Assembly: GCA_009695195.1 (NCBI GenBank)
Contig: SIBJ01000002.1
Location: forward strand, 1 to 64,000
DNA: 64,000 nt
Reading direction: 5' to 3'
Source: Pedosphaera sp.
Lineage (GTDB): Bacteria; Verrucomicrobiota; Verrucomicrobiia; Limisphaerales; JADLHS01
Notes under the pieces: generated by a model
The model's input: the letters and a program-made list of their open reading frames with translations, nothing else
What the model was told of the DNA's origin: nothing
The model's database searches: none
Shown: positions 41,948-52,638 of the stretch, one piece after another
Numbering within the stretch: position 1 is the stretch's first letter
Layout: each line of letters starts with the position of its first letter
Made by a program: the position numbers and the translations under genes

Positions 41948-43293
41948 TGTCCGAAGGCCACAAGCGCCCTCTCAATCCTCCACAGCGCCTTCTCTTTCCC
42001 GATCACTTCCAGCAAATGATACAGGCTCGGGCCGGACGGATTTCCGGTGCAGGCGAGGCGGACGGGATGCACGAGCACGCCGGCTTTCACGCCGAGTTCG
42101 CCGGCGACGGCTTTGAGCGCGGCTTCCAGTGACGCGGCGTCGAAGGTGGTGAGTTTGCCGAAGGCGTCGCGCAGTTTTTCCACGCGTGGTTTGTTTTCGG
42201 GCACGAAACTTTTCTTCGCGGCTTCGGGGTCGTAGGTGATTTCGTCGCGGAAATAGAATCCGGCGTAACCCGGCAGTTCGGAGAAAGTTTTTATTTTGCC
42301 GCGGCATGTATCGAGCGCGGCTTTGACATAGCTCGTGTCGAACTTATTGGTGTCAACGCCCGCCTTGGCAAAAGCATGAACGCCGAGTTCATAGAAGCGG
42401 TCGGGGGCGAGTTCGCGGCAGTATTCGCCTTGCAGCCAGAGGAGTTTCTCGAAGTCGAACTTGGCGTTGTGCCGGAGAATTTGCGGCAGGTCAAAGCGCT
42501 CGACGACTTCGGCGAGGGAACGTTTTTCGGTGTTGTCCTTGGGCGACCAGCCGAGGAGGCAGAGGTAATTGTTCACGGCTTCGGGCAGAAAACCTTCGTC
42601 GAGATAGGTCGTGAGGGACGCGCCGCGGTCGCGTTTGCTCATCTTGCTGCCGTCGGCGTTCAGGATGAGCGGGATGTGCGCATACTTCGGCGGCTCAACA
42701 CCGAACGCGCGGAAGAGCGCGATGTGCTTGGCGGTGTTGCTCAGGTGGTCCTCGCCGCGAATGACGTGGGTGATGCCCATCTCCAGATCGTCCACGACGT
42801 TGACGAAATGAAACACGGGCTGGCCGTCGCTGCGCACGAGCACCCAATCCGGGTCTTGCACTTCGCGGTCGGTGAGTGGTCGCACCACATCGCCGACGAC
42901 CAGATCGGGAATCGTGATCGGCTCGCGGGTCATCTTGAATTTGATCGCGCCCTCGTGTTCGTAGGCGAGGCCGTGCGAGAGCAACGCCTCGACGCGGCGC
43001 TGGTAATTCTCTTTCCGCTGCGATTGGAAATACGGCCCGCGATCTCCTTTGCACGGTCCGGTGGCGGCGGCGGTGAGCGGGCCTTCATCCCAGTTCAGAC
43101 CAAGCCAGCGCAAGCCGTTCAAGATGACGTCCGCGGCTTCCTGCGTGTTGCGCGCGGCGTCGGTGTCCTCGATGCGGAGGATGAATGTGCCGCCAGTGTG
43201 CCGCGCGTATAGCCAGTTGAACAAAGCCGTGCGCGCGCCGCCGATGTGGAGGTAACCGGTCGGCGAAGGGGCGAATCGAACGCGGGTTTTCAT
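41944..43293 (-). CDS. gltX: Glutamyl-tRNA synthetase
   Basis: The ATG at 43293 (MKTRVRFAPSPTGYLHIGGART) gives 449 residues; an ATG three codons upstream is also possible. HIGH is in GYLHIGGA and the KMSKS motif in GSKMSKRDRGA. The RIEDTDAARN signature is present. The C-terminal anticodon domain runs to the end. It charges tRNA-Glu. As glnS is also present, this enzyme is probably discriminating. Confidence 0.95.
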   Translation of the reverse strand: MKTRVRFAPSPTGYLHIGGARTALFNWLYARHTGGTFILRIEDTDAARNTQEAADVILNGLRWLGLNWDEGPLTAAATGPCKGDRGPYFQSQRKENYQRRVEALLSHGLAYEHEGAIKFKMTREPITIPDLVVGDVVRPLTDREVQDPDWVLVRSDGQPVFHFVNVVDDLEMGITHVIRGEDHLSNTAKHIALFRAFGVEPPKYAHIPLILNADGSKMSKRDRGASLTTYLDEGFLPEAVNNYLCLLGWSPKDNTEKRSLAEVVERFDLPQILRHNAKFDFEKLLWLQGEYCRELAPDRFYELGVHAFAKAGVDTNKFDTSYVKAALDTCRGKIKTFSELPGYAGFYFRDEITYDPEAAKKSFVPENKPRVEKLRDAFGKLTTFDAASLEAALKAVAGELGVKAGVLVHPVRLACTGNPSGPSLYHLLEVIGKEKALWRIERALVAFGQ

Positions 43294-43472
43294 GGTTGCC
43301 ATTGAGTTGATTTCACTTCCATCACCCAACGATACCCGCGCCAGCCGCCCCGTGACAAGGTTTCTGCGGGCGCGCCGGGAAATGAATTTCTTGCGGGCGC
43401 GCCCCGTCGGCTTTATCTGTCATCAACCGCGGAACGCGCCTAATCAGAAATGATTTCTCAACCACCCCACCG

Positions 43473-44780
43473 ATGAAATTTCCAACCACCCAACGATTCT
43501 TCCTCGCGCTCGTGATGGGGACGACGGCCTATGGCCAAGGCAGTCTCACACCGCCGGGCGCGCCCGCGCCGACGATGAAATCCCTCGCGCAAATCGAACC
43601 GCGCACGGTGATCACCGCCCTGCCCTTCACGGTCACGAACGCCGGCGCGTACTATCTCGCCGGCAATCTCACGGGCATCGCCGGCACGAACGGCATCACC
43701 ATCGCGGCCAACAACGTGAGCCTCGACCTCGGTGGTTTCGAACTCGTCGGCGTGGCGGGTTCGAGCAACGGCATCGCCGAGTCCGGCGCGCGGACCAATC
43801 TCGTCATCGGCAACGGCACCATTCGCAACTGGCCGCTCGCCGGCGTCGGCGCGGGAAATCTTTTTCGCGCCCGGTTCGAACGCCTCCAGGTTCTCGACAA
43901 CAACGGCGGCGGCCTCGGCGCAGCGGACAATTCGTCGGTGGCGGATTGCACTGTTCAGCGCAGCCCGGCGCCCGGCGGCACTTCGCCCGCGATCAGTCTG
44001 GGCGCCGGTTCATCGGCGCGGAATTGTCTGGTGACCGGCAGCGGTCAGATCGGCATCCGCATCGGCCCCGCGGGCACCGTGAGCGAATGCTCCGTTCAAG
44101 CGAGCAGTGGAAACGGAATTGAAGCCGGCAGCGCGAGCACGCTCAGTCGTTGCACCACGCTGGCGAACGGCGGCGCGGGCTTCAACGTGCTGGACGACGG
44201 CAGCCTCCAGCACTGCACGGCACGGTTGAACTCGACCAACGGTTTCAACCTCGGCAACAATGCGACGGCGGCGAATTGCGTGGCCATTTCGAACACCGCT
44301 TCCGGGTTCGTGCTCGGTCACGGCACGACGTTGTCCGCTTGCACCGCGCGCGGCAACTCGCGCGATGGCATCGTCGGCGGCACCGGCGACGCGCTCAATC
44401 AGTGCGTGGTTTCCTTGAACCGGACGAATGGCATCAATCTCGATTTCGGTGGGCGCGTGAATGGTTGCACGGTCACCTCGAACTCGGCGGATGGCATCCG
44501 CGTGACGGGCCGTTGCCTCGTGACCCAAAACAATTGCGATGGGAACGGTACCACCGCCGGCCACGCCGGAATTCACGTCACGATCAGCGACAATCGCATC
44601 GAAGACAACAACCTGACCGGGAATCAAGTCGGGCTGCTGGTGGACGGGAATTTCAACCTCATCATTCGCAACAAGGCCTCGTTCAACGGCAGCGATTTTT
44701 CGATCGCCGGCGGCAATGTCAGCGGCCCGATCAGCGCGGTCGCCACCACCAACGCGCCATGGGCGAATTTCAGCTACTGA
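43473..44780 (+). CDS. Secreted right-handed parallel beta-helix protein
   Basis: The 435 residues start with the signal peptide MKFPTTQRFFLALVMGTTAYG. From about 60 on, short repeats of roughly 22 residues (NGITIAANNVSLDLGGFELVG, NGIEAGSASTLSRCTTLANG) form a parallel beta-helix typical of NosD/polysaccharide-lyase-like proteins. Each coil ends in a conserved Asn-Gly. No catalytic residues can be assigned. It ends by overlapping the convergent panE gene by seven bases. Confidence 0.8.
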   Translation: MKFPTTQRFFLALVMGTTAYGQGSLTPPGAPAPTMKSLAQIEPRTVITALPFTVTNAGAYYLAGNLTGIAGTNGITIAANNVSLDLGGFELVGVAGSSNGIAESGARTNLVIGNGTIRNWPLAGVGAGNLFRARFERLQVLDNNGGGLGAADNSSVADCTVQRSPAPGGTSPAISLGAGSSARNCLVTGSGQIGIRIGPAGTVSECSVQASSGNGIEAGSASTLSRCTTLANGGAGFNVLDDGSLQHCTARLNSTNGFNLGNNATAANCVAISNTASGFVLGHGTTLSACTARGNSRDGIVGGTGDALNQCVVSLNRTNGINLDFGGRVNGCTVTSNSADGIRVTGRCLVTQNNCDGNGTTAGHAGIHVTISDNRIEDNNLTGNQVGLLVDGNFNLIIRNKASFNGSDFSIAGGNVSGPISAVATTNAPWANFSY

Positions 44781-45769
44781 AGCACGGCGGTCACCGATGC
44801 GCGCCGGGCTTCGAGTTGTTTCAACACTGCGCAGACAGCCGCCAGTCGCGGCGTCGCCACGCCCGCGCGCTGCGCCCGGCGCAAGGGTTCGAGGAACACG
44901 CTCTCCAATTCCAGCGGGCGGCCCTGCTCGAAATCGAGGAGCGTCGAGGCTTTGTAAGCGCCCATCGGTCGCGTCCGCGCAATGTGCCGCTCCGCCAGCG
45001 ATTCGGGAATTTCCAGACCTTGAGCGCGCGCCGCAGTGATGACTTCAAGCATCAATTCGCGCACGAGCTTCTCCCATCGCGGATCGCCGAGCAATTTGTC
45101 GGTGGTCAGGCATAGGCCGGGCGTTGGTTGAGGGTTGAAGGTTGAGGGTTGAGAGACGAGCGCGTCGTAACCCTGCGCGCCCGCGACACCGAGCCCGTTG
45201 AACGGGATGTTCCAGACGAGTTTCTCCCAGCGCGAACGCGCGAGATTGTCGGTGACCTTGCTCGGCACGCCGGCGTGGCGAAACATCGTGGCGAAATCCT
45301 GCGTGCGCGGCTCGGGCCAGCCACCGAACTCGCCGAGCATGATCGTTCCCTCGGCGATGTGCTCAATCACACCGGGCGCAACGCGGTTCAAACATACAAA
45401 ACAAATTCCGCCCACGACCTGCCCCGCCGGGAACAGCCGCGCGAGGTGCTCCTCATTCCCCAAACCGTTCTGCAAAGTCATCACGGCGGTATGCGGCCCG
45501 ACCAGCGGCGGAAGCAATTTCGAGAACTGATCGTTCGCGGTCGCCTTCAACGCCACGAGCACCAGGTCGCACAGGCCGATTTCCGCCGGCGTCCGGGCAC
45601 AGCGAGGACGCGCGTTGAAATCTCCGGCCGCGCTGCGAATGAAAACGCCGTGGCGCCTCACCGCTTCATAATCCGAGCGCAACAGGAAGTGAACGTCCAG
45701 TCCGTCGCGGCACAACATCGCGCCGTAATAGCTACCCACGGCCCCGCAGCCGACCACGGCGACTTTCAC
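44774..45769 (-). CDS. panE: 2-dehydropantoate 2-reductase
   Basis: The GTG at 45769 starts VKVAVVGCGAVGSYYGAML, with the NADPH-binding G-x-G-x2-G. Lys of VALKAT, the active-site Lys of WEKLVWNIPFNGL and the Glu/Asn region RELMLEVITAARAQG match ketopantoate reductases. It makes pantoate for coenzyme A. A GGTTGAG heptamer tract is translated at about 205-216 (SQPSTFNPQPTPG) in the helical domain, with the frame kept. It is 331 residues, slightly longer than usual because of that tract. Confidence 0.88.
   Translation of the reverse strand: MKVAVVGCGAVGSYYGAMLCRDGLDVHFLLRSDYEAVRRHGVFIRSAAGDFNARPRCARTPAEIGLCDLVLVALKATANDQFSKLLPPLVGPHTAVMTLQNGLGNEEHLARLFPAGQVVGGICFVCLNRVAPGVIEHIAEGTIMLGEFGGWPEPRTQDFATMFRHAGVPSKVTDNLARSRWEKLVWNIPFNGLGVAGAQGYDALVSQPSTFNPQPTPGLCLTTDKLLGDPRWEKLVRELMLEVITAARAQGLEIPESLAERHIARTRPMGAYKASTLLDFEQGRPLELESVFLEPLRRAQRAGVATPRLAAVCAVLKQLEARRASVTAVLQ
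45124..45154. repeat. GGTTGAG heptamer tract inside panE
   Basis: TTGGTTGAGGGTTGAAGGTT + GAGGGTTGAGA is four 7-bp units. It is translated on the minus strand as SQPSTFNPQPTP. Confidence 0.82.
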
Positions 45770-45828
45770 AGTTCTCCTCTTTCTTTCTTCATGTCTATCT
45801 TCCCGCCCCTCGTACAGCCGCGAGGCAC

Positions 45829-45862
45829 AAGGGATTAAGATGAAGATGACGATTAAGAGCAA
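45829..45862. repeat. Half copy of the TTAATCT palindrome
   Basis: GGGATTAAGATGAAGATGAC + GATTAAGAGC resembles the right arm at 2860-2894; no left arm is present. It lies upstream of panE. Confidence 0.6.
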
Positions 45863-45930
45863 GCGCGCGAAGCAAACCGGCGGCGCCCGCAAACTGGCCG
45901 GCACCCGCGCCAGTCGCACATCGTCAATCG

Positions 45931-45966
45931 CCAATAAAAAAGCACTCCGGCTCGCGCCGGAGTGCT
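45931..45966 (-). terminator. Rho-independent terminator of the HU gene
   Basis: AGCACTCCGGCTCGCGCCGG + AGTGCT is a 26-bp hairpin with a perfect GC-rich 11-bp stem. On the minus strand it is followed by TTTTTATTGG. It starts 19 bp past the HU stop. Confidence 0.88.
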
Positions 45967-45984
45967 AGTGAGAAATCGTGCGAC

Positions 45985-46275
45985 TTAGACCTTCGCACCG
46001 AGGATCGCGTCCTTGGCGGCCTTCGCGACGCGGAATTTCACGACACGCTTGGCCGGGATCTGGATCTGTTCACCGGTCGCCGGGTTACGGCCGATGCGGG
46101 CCTTGCGGTTGACCAGCACCAGCTTACCGAGGCCAGGCAGGGTGAAGGTGTTCTTCGCGTTTTTGTAAGCCAACTGCGCGATGATCTCGAGGATTTCGGT
46201 GGCTTGCTTCTTTTTGAGGCCGGCCTTTTCAGCGACCGCGGCCGCGACCTGTGATTTCGACATTGCGTTTGCCAT
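45985..46275 (-). CDS. HU-family DNA-binding protein
   Basis: The ATG at 46275 gives 96 residues: MANAMSKSQVAAAVAEKAGL, KKKQATEILEIIAQLAYKN, LPGLGKLVLVNRKARIGRNPATGEQIQIPAK. The last block is the HU/IHF signature with the DNA-bending arm proline. It compacts and bends DNA. It has its own terminator and an AT-rich upstream region, fitting strong single-gene expression. The open frame extends far upstream but has no coding signal there. Confidence 0.95.
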   Translation of the reverse strand: MANAMSKSQVAAAVAEKAGLKKKQATEILEIIAQLAYKNAKNTFTLPGLGKLVLVNRKARIGRNPATGEQIQIPAKRVVKFRVAKAAKDAILGAKV

Positions 46276-46470
46276 AATGTGTTCCGTTGTTTTTTGGTTG
46301 TGTTCTACGTTGACCGATTTGCTAAAAGTCACTCGACTTGCCCGAATAAAAAGCTTTTCCCGAAACGCGTGCAAGCAAAAATGTAAAATAATTCCAGCAA
46401 AATCAGGGCTTCCCTCACCAGTCCCGCACGCCGGACTTGACTTGGCTTTCCGTTCCACCAAACATCGCGC

Positions 46471-47481
<1,011 letters not shown>

Positions 47482-47484
47482 GCC

Positions 47485-48381
<897 letters not shown>

Positions 48382-48433
48382 AGTGCTGATTGACCCCCTT
48401 GGCACGCAGGCGTAATTTCGTCGTGTCAAACTT

Positions 48434-48682
48434 ATGCCAGTGACGTTGGAACAAGTCGTGAAGGACGCGCGCAACCTGCCGTTGGCGGAGCTGGAGCGTT
48501 TGGTGGCGGAACTCATCCGCGATCTCGAACCGGGTGACAGCGCGTCGCCGGAGGAAATCGAAACCGCGTGGGACGCCGAGATTGCCCGCCGGCTTGAGGA
48601 AATTAACTCCGGCAAGGTGAAGGGGATTCCGGCGGAAGAAGTTTTCGCCCGGCTGCGAGCCAAGCGCGATGAAACCCGTTGA
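48434..48682 (+). CDS. Addiction-module antitoxin component (TIGR02574-like)
   Basis: The 82 residues read MPVTLEQVVKDARNLPLAEL, EELIRDLE-like AELIRDLEPGD, AWDAEIARRLEEINSGKVKG and IPAEEVFARLRAK, the pattern of the putative addiction module component family that precedes RelE/ParE toxins. It overlaps the toxin start by 14 bp. The gene is intact while its toxin is frameshifted. Confidence 0.82.
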   Translation: MPVTLEQVVKDARNLPLAELERLVAELIRDLEPGDSASPEEIETAWDAEIARRLEEINSGKVKGIPAEEVFARLRAKRDETR

Positions 48683-48963
48683 GTTTCATCCCGAAGCCAG
48701 GCGCGAATTCGATCAGGACATAGATTTTTACAACCTTCGCGTTCCGGGTTTGGGCGACGAGTTCGGCGAAGCGGTGCGAGCAGCATCCCGGAAAAATTCA
48801 AGCCGATCCGATCCGCTTTCCGCCGCGCAAATACCACACGCGCCGTGCGTTGTTGTGGCGCTCTCCTTACGCGATCGTTTACCGCGAAGACCCCGCGCGA
48901 ATTCTCATCGTGGCCGTTGCCCACGGCGCGCGACGTCCCGGTTACTGGCATGAGCGCATTTGA
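48669..48963 (+). pseudogene. RelE/ParE-family toxin broken by a one-base frameshift
   Basis: The first frame from the ATG at 48669 reads MKPVEFHPEARREFDQDIDF + YNLRVPGLGDEFGEAVRAA, a normal RelE/ParE N-terminus, then runs into nonsense. One frame away the rest is intact: GKIQADPIRFPPRKYHTRRA, LLWRSPYAIVYREDPARILI and VAVAHGARRPGYWHERI, ending in TGA at 48963. The break lies at or just before the CCC at 48787-48789, where one surplus base restores the frame when removed. The toxin is therefore probably inactive. An assembly error would be the alternative. Confidence 0.82.
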
Positions 48964-49828
48964 CCTCGCAGCCGCGCGCCAATCTATCGGCTGGGTTACC
49001 GGCGCCGGCGGACTCATCGGCCATCACCTCGTCCAAACCGCGCCGCGCTTTGCGCCCGCGTGGAATGTATGCGGGTTGACGCGCGTGCAACTCGACCTGC
49101 TGGATTTCGCGCGCGTTCGTCAGGAGTTCCAGGAGCAGCGGCCGCAATTGATCATCCACTGCGCCGCGATGAGTCGCAGCCCGGAATGTCAGGCCAAGCC
49201 CGAACTCGCCCGCCAAATCAATGTGGACGTCACCGCGCTGCTCGCCGAACTTGCGGCGGACATCCCGTTAGTTTTCTTTTCGACCGACCTGGTCTTCGAT
49301 GGCAAGAGCGGTGGCTATCACGAACCTTCGCCCGTCAACCCGCTCAGCGTTTACGCCGAAACCAAAGTCGCCGCCGAGAAGATCGTGCTCGCGAACCCGC
49401 GCCACCTCGTTATCCGCACTTCGTTGAACGCGGGCACGTCGCCCACCGGTGACCGCGCCTTCAACGAGCAGATGCGACTCGCGTGGCAACGCGGCGAACG
49501 CCTGCGCTTGTTCACCGACGAATTCCGCTCCCCGATTCCTGCCGCCGTCACCGCGCGCGCGACTTGGGAACTCATCAACGAAAAAGAGACCGGCTTGTTC
49601 CACGTCGCCGGGCGCGAGCGGTCGTCACGTTACGAAATCGGCAAGCGCATCGCCGTGCGCCGGCCAGAACTGCTCCCGCAAATTGAACCCGCGTCGTGCA
49701 AGGATTTTCAAAATCCCCCGCGCCCGCCGGACACAACGCTGAATTGCATGAAGGCGCAAAGTGTTTTGTCCTTTCAACTCCCCGCGTTCAGCGAATGGCT
49801 GCGCGATCATCCGAACGAATTGATTTGA
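48950..49828 (+). CDS. RmlD-like extended SDR (dTDP-4-dehydrorhamnose reductase family)
   Basis: The ATG at 48950 gives 292 residues; it overlaps the end of the broken toxin gene by 14 bp. GAGGLIGHHLV (cofactor), PLVFFSTDLVFDGKSGGYHE, and SVYAETKVAAEKIVL (Tyr-x3-Lys) are the RmlD features. Members reduce dTDP-4-keto-rhamnose. No rmlABC genes are near, so it could act on another keto sugar. It overlaps gluQRS by 34 bases. Confidence 0.8.
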   Translation: MSAFDLAAARQSIGWVTGAGGLIGHHLVQTAPRFAPAWNVCGLTRVQLDLLDFARVRQEFQEQRPQLIIHCAAMSRSPECQAKPELARQINVDVTALLAELAADIPLVFFSTDLVFDGKSGGYHEPSPVNPLSVYAETKVAAEKIVLANPRHLVIRTSLNAGTSPTGDRAFNEQMRLAWQRGERLRLFTDEFRSPIPAAVTARATWELINEKETGLFHVAGRERSSRYEIGKRIAVRRPELLPQIEPASCKDFQNPPRPPDTTLNCMKAQSVLSFQLPAFSEWLRDHPNELI

Positions 49829-50766
49829 ATCCGCAATCCGCAATCCGCAATCCGCAATACCGTGGCCGCCTCGCGCCCTCGCCGACGGGCTATCTCCATC
49901 TCGGCCACGCGCGGACGTTCTGGACCGCACAGGAACGCGCCCGCGCGAACGGCGGCGTGCTGCTGTTGCGTAACGAAGACATGGACGCCAAGCGCTTCAA
50001 ACTGGAATTCGTCGAAGCAATGATCGAAGACCTGCGCTGGTTTGGTTTCGAGTGGCAGGAAGGGCCGGATGTCGGCGGTGAATTTGGACCGTACAACCAA
50101 AGTGAGCGAATAAGTTTCTACCGCGCCGCGTTGGACAAGTTGCGCGCCGGCGGTTTTATCTACCCGTGCGTGTGCTCGCGCAAAGACATCGCCGCCGCCG
50201 CCCGCGCCCCGCACGCGGAAGATGATGACGAACCGATTTATCCCGGCACGTGCCGCGCGCGAATAGAGGTCAGAGGACAGAAGTCAGATGTCGGAGTTCT
50301 GGTTTCTGACCTCCGGCTTCCGTCCTCCGACCTCCGCTTCAACTGGCGTTTCCGCGTGCCCGATGGCGAAACCATTTGCTTCACCGACGGCCACTTCGGC
50401 CCGCAATCATTTGTCGCCGGAAAACATTTCGGCGATTTCGTCGTCTGGCGGCACGACGATGCACCCGCGTATCAACTCGCCTGCGTGGTGGACGATGCCG
50501 CGATGCAGATCACCGGGGTCGTGCGAGGCGCGGACTTGCTCAAGTCCACCGCGCGGCAACTGCTGATCTTCCGAGCGCTTGGATTCACGCCGCCTCAATT
50601 CTTTCATTGTCCGTTGATGACGGACGCATCCGGCGTGCGCCTCGCCAAACGTCACGACGCACTGAGTTTGCGCGCGCTTCGCGCGCGGGGGGAATCACCG
50701 GTTTCGATCCGCCGAAACTGGCCGCCAATCACTTCGACTTCTTCTTTTCCGCCACCCACGCCTTGA
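49795..50766 (+). CDS. gluQ: Glutamyl-Q tRNA(Asp) synthetase
   Basis: The ATG at 49795 is the nearest start before RGRLAPSPTGYLHLGHARTF (HIGH motif). The first residues include NPQSAIRNPQ, which come from an AATCCGC heptamer tract. It lacks the anticodon domain of GltX, has Cys residues YPCVCSRKD and YPGTC for zinc, and a KMSKS-like VRLAKRHDALSL. It attaches glutamate to queuosine of tRNA-Asp. A second tract (GAGGTCA type) is translated at about 159-183. Conserved motifs remain intact. The end overlaps the convergent DUF885 gene by 38 bp. Confidence 0.87.
   Translation: MAARSSERIDLNPQSAIRNPQYRGRLAPSPTGYLHLGHARTFWTAQERARANGGVLLLRNEDMDAKRFKLEFVEAMIEDLRWFGFEWQEGPDVGGEFGPYNQSERISFYRAALDKLRAGGFIYPCVCSRKDIAAAARAPHAEDDDEPIYPGTCRARIEVRGQKSDVGVLVSDLRLPSSDLRFNWRFRVPDGETICFTDGHFGPQSFVAGKHFGDFVVWRHDDAPAYQLACVVDDAAMQITGVVRGADLLKSTARQLLIFRALGFTPPQFFHCPLMTDASGVRLAKRHDALSLRALRARGESPVSIRRNWPPITSTSSFPPPTP
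49829..49860. repeat. AATCCGC heptamer tract at the start of gluQRS
   Basis: AATCCGCAATCCGCAATCCG + CAATCCGCAATACC is about four and a half 7-bp units, beginning just at the stop of the RmlD-like gene and ending within the gluQRS N-terminus. Confidence 0.85.
50268..50341. repeat. GAGGTCA/GACCTCC heptamer palindrome inside gluQRS
   Basis: About ten 7-bp units: GAGGTCA GAGGACA GAAGTCA GATGTCG ..., mirrored by GACCTCC GGCTTCC GTCCTCC GACCTCC. It is translated as EVRGQKSDVGVLVSDLRLPS, between the zinc region and the rest of the catalytic domain. Confidence 0.8.
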
Positions 50767-52543
50767 TCCGTTTCTCCAGCAGATCGAGCGGCAGCGCGCC
50801 TTGACCGAGGACTTGATCGTGGAACTGGCGCACGTCGAACTTGTCGCCGAGTTCCTTCGTGGCGTAGTTGCGAAGCTCGCGGATCTTTAGCTGGCCGATC
50901 TTGTAGGCGAGCGCCTGCCCGGGCCAGACGATGTAGCGGTCCACTTCCACCGTGATGTCGTGCTCGTTCTTGCTGGCGTTCGCGAGGAAGAAATCAATCG
51001 CCTGTTGCCGCGTCATCTGGCCGGTATGCATGCCGGTGTCCACGACGAGCCGGATGGCGCGCCACATTTCATAAACGAGCTGGCCGAATTTCATGTACGG
51101 GTCTTTGTAGAAACCCATCTCGTAGCCGAGGCTCTCGGAGTAAAGCCCCCAACCTTCGACGTAAGCGGTGTAGTCGCGGTTCTTGCGGAACTCGGGAACG
51201 TTTTCCAATTCCTTCGCGAGCGAGATTTGCAGGTGATGGCCGGGCACGGATTCGTGGAGCGAGAGCGCTTCCATTTCCCACTTCGGGCGCGTGTTCAGAT
51301 GCGAGGTGTTCGCATAATAATATCCGGGCCGTCCCGCGTCAGGTGCGCCGGGCTGATAGTAAGCGGTTGTCTGCGATTCCTCGGAGTAAGCCGGGACGGA
51401 CAGGATGCCGTAAGGCAGGCGCGGAAGTTTGCCGAAGAGATGCGCGAGTTCGGGGTCGGCGCGCTTGCAGATGTCGCGGTAGCCGGTGAGAAGTTCTTCC
51501 GGTTTGTTGTAATAGAACTGCGGATCTTTGCGCAGGAAAACCAGGAACTCGTCGAAGCTGCCCTTGAAGCCGGAGTCCTTGGCTACCTTTTCCATTTCAG
51601 TGCGGATGCGTTTCACTTCGGACAGGCCGAGTGCGTGAATCTGTTCCGGCGTCATCGTGGTCGTCGTGCTCACGTGCGCATTGTAGGCGTACCATTCCCT
51701 GCCTTGCGGCACGGAAGTGAAGGCGATGTTCTCGCGCGCCTTGGGGATGTATTCGTTGACGAGATAATCGTGGAGCTTCGCGAAAGCGGGGATGATCTTC
51801 TCCTTCAAGGCAGCAGCAGCTTCGGCGCGGAGTTTCGTTTGTTCGGTCGCAGGAATCTCGGGCGGAAATTCTTTGAAGAGGGCGAGGAAAGCGCTTTTGT
51901 CCGGGTCTTCGACCATTTGATTTTTCACCTGCTGCGGCACATCACGCAGCGTGATGCGCGGCGGCGTGAGTCCGGCGGCGAGACCTTTGCGCAGAAGCAC
52001 GAGATTTTGTTCGATGACTTTGTCGGCGGACTTCAGGCGCGCGACCATGTCCCGATAATCCTTGAGCGTGGTGTGCGGCGAGAATTCCAGAACCATCGCG
52101 ATGCCTTGCTGCACGCCGCCCATCTGGTTGATGGGCATGAGTTCGCCGGGGAACTTCGTGCCGGCGATGGCTTCGTTCAGATTGTATTGGTAGAGATCGA
52201 AGTTTAGCTGGTCAGCGGCTGTGAGCCTGGCGCGCTTGATGGATTTGATTACCGCGAGCGGACCTTGCAGTTCGCGTTTGCGGCGCGCGATGGCTTCGAG
52301 CGACTCGTCGGACCAACGATCATTCTGTCCGGGGTAGCCGACTTCGGTGGCGAACTCCGGGTTGTCGAGCATCGCGTGCTCCCAATCGAGCTTGAACAAC
52401 GCGTGCAATCGCAGGGCGTCGGCTTTCTTCGAGGCCGCGAGTTTCGCGCAACCGCGTTCGAAATCAGTTTCCACCGGCGCGGCGCAAAGCCGCCCGGCGA
52501 CGAGACCGCCGACAACCAGCATCATCAATCGTGAATGGATCAT
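50729..52543 (-). CDS. DUF885 secreted metallopeptidase-like protein
   Basis: The ATG at 52543 opens a signal peptide (MIHSRLMMLVVGGLVAGRLCA). The 604 residues match DUF885, a largely helical family related to M3-type metallopeptidases, with the zinc motif HESVPGHHLQ near residue 430 and the downstream YVEGWGLYSE. It is probably periplasmic. Peptide substrate unknown. Confidence 0.85.
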   Translation of the reverse strand: MIHSRLMMLVVGGLVAGRLCAAPVETDFERGCAKLAASKKADALRLHALFKLDWEHAMLDNPEFATEVGYPGQNDRWSDESLEAIARRKRELQGPLAVIKSIKRARLTAADQLNFDLYQYNLNEAIAGTKFPGELMPINQMGGVQQGIAMVLEFSPHTTLKDYRDMVARLKSADKVIEQNLVLLRKGLAAGLTPPRITLRDVPQQVKNQMVEDPDKSAFLALFKEFPPEIPATEQTKLRAEAAAALKEKIIPAFAKLHDYLVNEYIPKARENIAFTSVPQGREWYAYNAHVSTTTTMTPEQIHALGLSEVKRIRTEMEKVAKDSGFKGSFDEFLVFLRKDPQFYYNKPEELLTGYRDICKRADPELAHLFGKLPRLPYGILSVPAYSEESQTTAYYQPGAPDAGRPGYYYANTSHLNTRPKWEMEALSLHESVPGHHLQISLAKELENVPEFRKNRDYTAYVEGWGLYSESLGYEMGFYKDPYMKFGQLVYEMWRAIRLVVDTGMHTGQMTRQQAIDFFLANASKNEHDITVEVDRYIVWPGQALAYKIGQLKIRELRNYATKELGDKFDVRQFHDQVLGQGALPLDLLEKRIKAWVAEKKKSK

Positions 52544-52606
52544 GCCCGGGAAGTAAGCAGATTCCGCCCGCGCGGACAAGCGAACTTTGCCGGGTGAAAA
52601 TTATTC

Positions 52607-52634
52607 TTGACGGCGCGCGGTCACTGTCCTAGTG
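52607..52634 (+). promoter_or_regulatory. Candidate promoter and operator of the GntR-ABC operon
   Basis: TTGACG (52607-52612) fits a -35 box. CACTGTCCTAGTG (52622-52634) is an interrupted inverted repeat CACT-N5-AGTG over the -10 region and just before the ATG at 52639. GntR regulators of the YtrA type bind such short sites to repress themselves. The -10 box itself is weak. Confidence 0.4.
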
Positions 52635-52638
52635 TCCT

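Noticed and set aside
49829-49860. Heptamer tract as a tRNA or attachment site
   Set aside because: There is no cloverleaf or integrase nearby; the period-7 structure explains it fully.
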